Below are positions 41,675 to 43,050 of a stretch of DNA of 43,050 bases, piece after piece. Below the pieces are notes generated by a model, which worked only from the letters and a program-made list of their open reading frames with translations, was not told where the DNA came from and made no database searches. Within the stretch, counting starts at the first letter, position 1. Each line of letters opens with the position of its first letter. Source of the stretch: Verrucomicrobia bacterium UBA6015 (lineage in GTDB: Bacteria > Verrucomicrobiota > Kiritimatiellia > UBA8416); contig DIZZ01000144.1 of assembly GCA_002428045.1 (NCBI GenBank), forward strand, positions 1-43,050, written 5' to 3'. The translations under genes and the position numbers were made by a program.

Positions 41675-42718
41675 CTAATTTGTCGCGGTGGCGGTTGGAT
41701 CAGCGGCGATAGCGGTCTGTGCGCCAGCAGTGGTTTCCCCGTAGAGATCACCATTCCCGGTTGGCTCGATCCAGATGCCTTGGATCCTACGACTGGTCAA
41801 CTGGCCATACGAGGTCTCTCCAGATTCTGCAGAGCTAATCTGGTAGATTCCGCTGAAAGTCCCGGTAATCTTGTACCGTGAATCGGTCCTTCCTTTCGCT
41901 TCGAACGTACCCACAACATCGCCCGGCGTCTCGCCGGTACGGTCACCGCTGGGCGTGGTGACCGAACTCAATGTGCCCTCCCAGACAAACCCGCGATTGT
42001 CCGTGAAACTCAGCCGGTTGCCGGTCTGGGCCACCTGCAAGGTATAAACCCAATCACCGCTGGTGGGAGGATCTTCACCATCATCAGTGGCACCACCACT
42101 ACCACCATCCGATACGGTCGGATCATTCTGATAGACATAGGAATAGCGAATTTGTGCCTCCTCCAGGAACGGAGCATCGCCTTGCAAAGTCAACGTCCAT
42201 GCTCCCGTATCATAATCAATGGTCCCCGTGCCAATGTACGACGGACCGACCGGCACCAGATTGTAGGTTCCCGAAAGCACACCCGCTCCGTTATCCGTGA
42301 ACTCGCCAACCGCACCTGCCCCGGTTCCATTCAGGGTAACGGTTATACTGCCGGGTTTCAGCCGCCAGCCAATCAGCCCGACATTCGAAAAGGTGATTAC
42401 ATCCTCGTACACGGTTTGCATCGCCGGTTTGACCGGACCGTTTTGTGTGGGAACACGGTACTCGCTCACGCCAACGGTATCATCAGTCGTCGTCGAATCG
42501 CCTGTGCCACCGCTGCTAAGCGAAAAATTGGAGACCAGATGGCGGGATCCGCTACCGCTGCGATAAAGGCCACTGAAGTTGACCCAGCTCATGGAATCGC
42601 TCCAGGTACCCCCGTCGCCGCTTGACTCCCACTCACAGCCGGTCGAACACACCAAGACGGCGGAAACCGCAGCGGTAAAAAGCAAAACGCTTGCTGATCG
42701 TAATGTCGATGTCGTCAT
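41675..42718 (-). CDS. Lipoprotein, beta-rich, function unknown
   Basis: 347 residues. N-terminal signal with lipobox S-T-G-C (Cys28), so it is probably lipid-anchored to the outer membrane. Downstream: Gly/Ser/Thr-rich stretch, G-S-I-T-V-T-L-N-G-T-G and a repeat of beta-strand pairs with D-Y-D-T-G-A-W-T-L-T-L and G-T-F-x-G-I-Y-Q-I, reminiscent of beta-sandwich or lipocalin-type domains. Several D-D-G-E-D-P-type acidic loops suggest Ca2+ binding. No family is recognised. GGGAG precedes the ATG, and a promoter-like inverted repeat lies 44-74 bases upstream of the start. It is followed at six bases by the GLUG protein. Confidence 0.75.
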   Translation of the reverse strand: MTTSTLRSASVLLFTAAVSAVLVCSTGCEWESSGDGGTWSDSMSWVNFSGLYRSGSGSRHLVSNFSLSSGGTGDSTTTDDTVGVSEYRVPTQNGPVKPAMQTVYEDVITFSNVGLIGWRLKPGSITVTLNGTGAGAVGEFTDNGAGVLSGTYNLVPVGPSYIGTGTIDYDTGAWTLTLQGDAPFLEEAQIRYSYVYQNDPTVSDGGSGGATDDGEDPPTSGDWVYTLQVAQTGNRLSFTDNRGFVWEGTLSSVTTPSGDRTGETPGDVVGTFEAKGRTDSRYKITGTFSGIYQISSAESGETSYGQLTSRRIQGIWIEPTGNGDLYGETTAGAQTAIAADPTATATN

Positions 42719-42761
42719 TTATAAGGCTCCCTTTTCCAATTCAAGACAAACCAATATTTCT

Positions 42762-42792
42762 ATTGTAACGCAATTTAAAAGGTTTTTACAAT
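42762..42792 (-). promoter_or_regulatory. Predicted promoter with symmetric -35/-10 elements, lipoprotein operon
   Basis: On the minus strand, TTGTAA, 18 bases, TACAAT. ATTGTAA and TTACAAT are a perfect 7-bp inverted repeat, so the two promoter boxes are also the halves of a possible operator. The region is AT-rich. Confidence 0.4.
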
Positions 42793-42834
42793 TTCTTTTT
42801 CTCTTATAAACAAACTATTGTATCGAAGGTCTCA

Positions 42835-42902
42835 CACGAAGACGCGAAGGCACGAAGGCTGATGCTCGGCTTGATGTTGACAGGATGACAGGCTTTTCAG
42901 GA
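42835..42902. repeat. Two small intergenic repeat fragments
   Basis: CACGAAGACGCGAAGGCACGAAGG (42835-42858) holds three near-copies of a CGAAG unit. GTTGACAGGATGACAGG (about 42875-42891) holds a direct TGACAGG repeat followed by CTTTTCAGG. Such fragments are frequent in intergenic DNA of PVC bacteria, though only one copy is in the window. Confidence 0.35.
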
Positions 42903-42921
42903 AGAAATGGATCGAAACAAC

Positions 42922-43050
42922 TTATATATTGGCACCGACATCCATTAGGGTTATGTCGGTTTCCAGTGCCCATTTCCAAGCCGGGAACACACGAATCGTT
43001 CCGGCATCGGCCTGGACGGTTTCCTCCTGCCCGAGCGTTACCACCACCCC
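42922..43050 (-). CDS. 3' end of an unidentified gene (5' part outside window)
   Basis: On the minus strand an open frame runs from the window edge for 42 codons to TAA at 42922-42924. The peptide reads V-V-T-L-G-Q-E-E-T-V-Q-A then A-G-T-I-R-V-F-P-A-W-K-W-A-L, with varied codon use and no low-complexity sequence. R-V-F-P-A-W is reminiscent of the end of some large glycoside-hydrolase-like proteins, but 42 residues are too few to assign a family. A chance open frame cannot be excluded. The frame is followed downstream by the intergenic repeats and the lipoprotein promoter. Confidence 0.35.
   Translation of the reverse strand, partial: GVVVTLGQEETVQADAGTIRVFPAWKWALETDITLMDVGANI

Overview
The window is about 43 kb of GC-rich bacterial chromosome, densely packed on both strands, with no rRNA, tRNA, CRISPR array, phage or transposase gene that I can see. 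Gene content points to a Gram-negative, anaerobic member of the PVC group, most plausibly Kiritimatiellota or a relative. The signs are C-terminal-Phe porins, a secretin, a heptose phosphatase (LPS), the diaminopimelate aminotransferase DapL, the [FeFe]-hydrogenase maturase HydE, an FHA-linked sigma-54 activator, and huge secreted proteins built from Flg_new/InlB-like, GLUG and CHB_HEX-like repeats. The phylum is an inference from gene content, not from a marker gene.

Layout. 1-5.4 kb (+): the 3' part of a giant 13-repeat surface protein, coupled by an ATGA overlap to a multi-spanning GT-C-like membrane protein. 5.5-7.7 kb (+): a flavodoxin-fold reductase and a fusion of a GmhB-type phosphatase with Sua5. 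7.9-10.3 kb (-): two tandem paralogous porins of identical length, each with a leader hairpin. 10.5-18.7 kb (-): a tight run of an unknown protein, an ExeA-like ATPase, a GspC/PilP-like protein, a secretin, an M20 dipeptidase and RecD2. 18.8-23.3 kb (+): a FecR-domain protein, a strong terminator hairpin, a PpiD/SurA-like chaperone, a GNAT acetyltransferase and a DUF4432-type aldose epimerase-like protein. 23.2-29.8 kb (-): a five-gene operon with a coiled-coil membrane protein, a MoxR ATPase, a membrane-anchored exported protein, and an ABC ATPase plus permease.

30.0-32.4 kb (+) is the most striking regulatory unit. A sigma-54-dependent response regulator is followed by paired upstream activator-like sites, a GG-N10-GC (-24/-12) promoter and a secreted transglutaminase-like protein. 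32.5-34.6 kb (+) holds an orphan DNA methyltransferase and dapL. 34.7-37.8 kb (-) holds a secreted CxxCxGxG zinc-finger protein, an FHA-sigma-54 activator and hydE. 38.0-42.7 kb (-) holds a lipoprotein and a 1204-residue GLUG/CHB_HEX surface protein. The right edge carries what looks like the 3' end of another minus-strand gene behind dispersed intergenic repeats.

Several units concern the cell envelope and secretion: repeat adhesins, porins, secretin, periplasmic chaperone and transglutaminase-like enzyme. Two different sigma-54 activators lie within 8 kb of each other. Non-coding gaps are all under 300 bp. The larger ones (7663-7926, 37808-38053, 42719-42921) contain dispersed repeat fragments. 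No fully undescribed system can be proven from sequence alone; the best candidates are the sigma-54/transglutaminase module, the repeat protein plus GT-C pair, and the MoxR-ABC operon.
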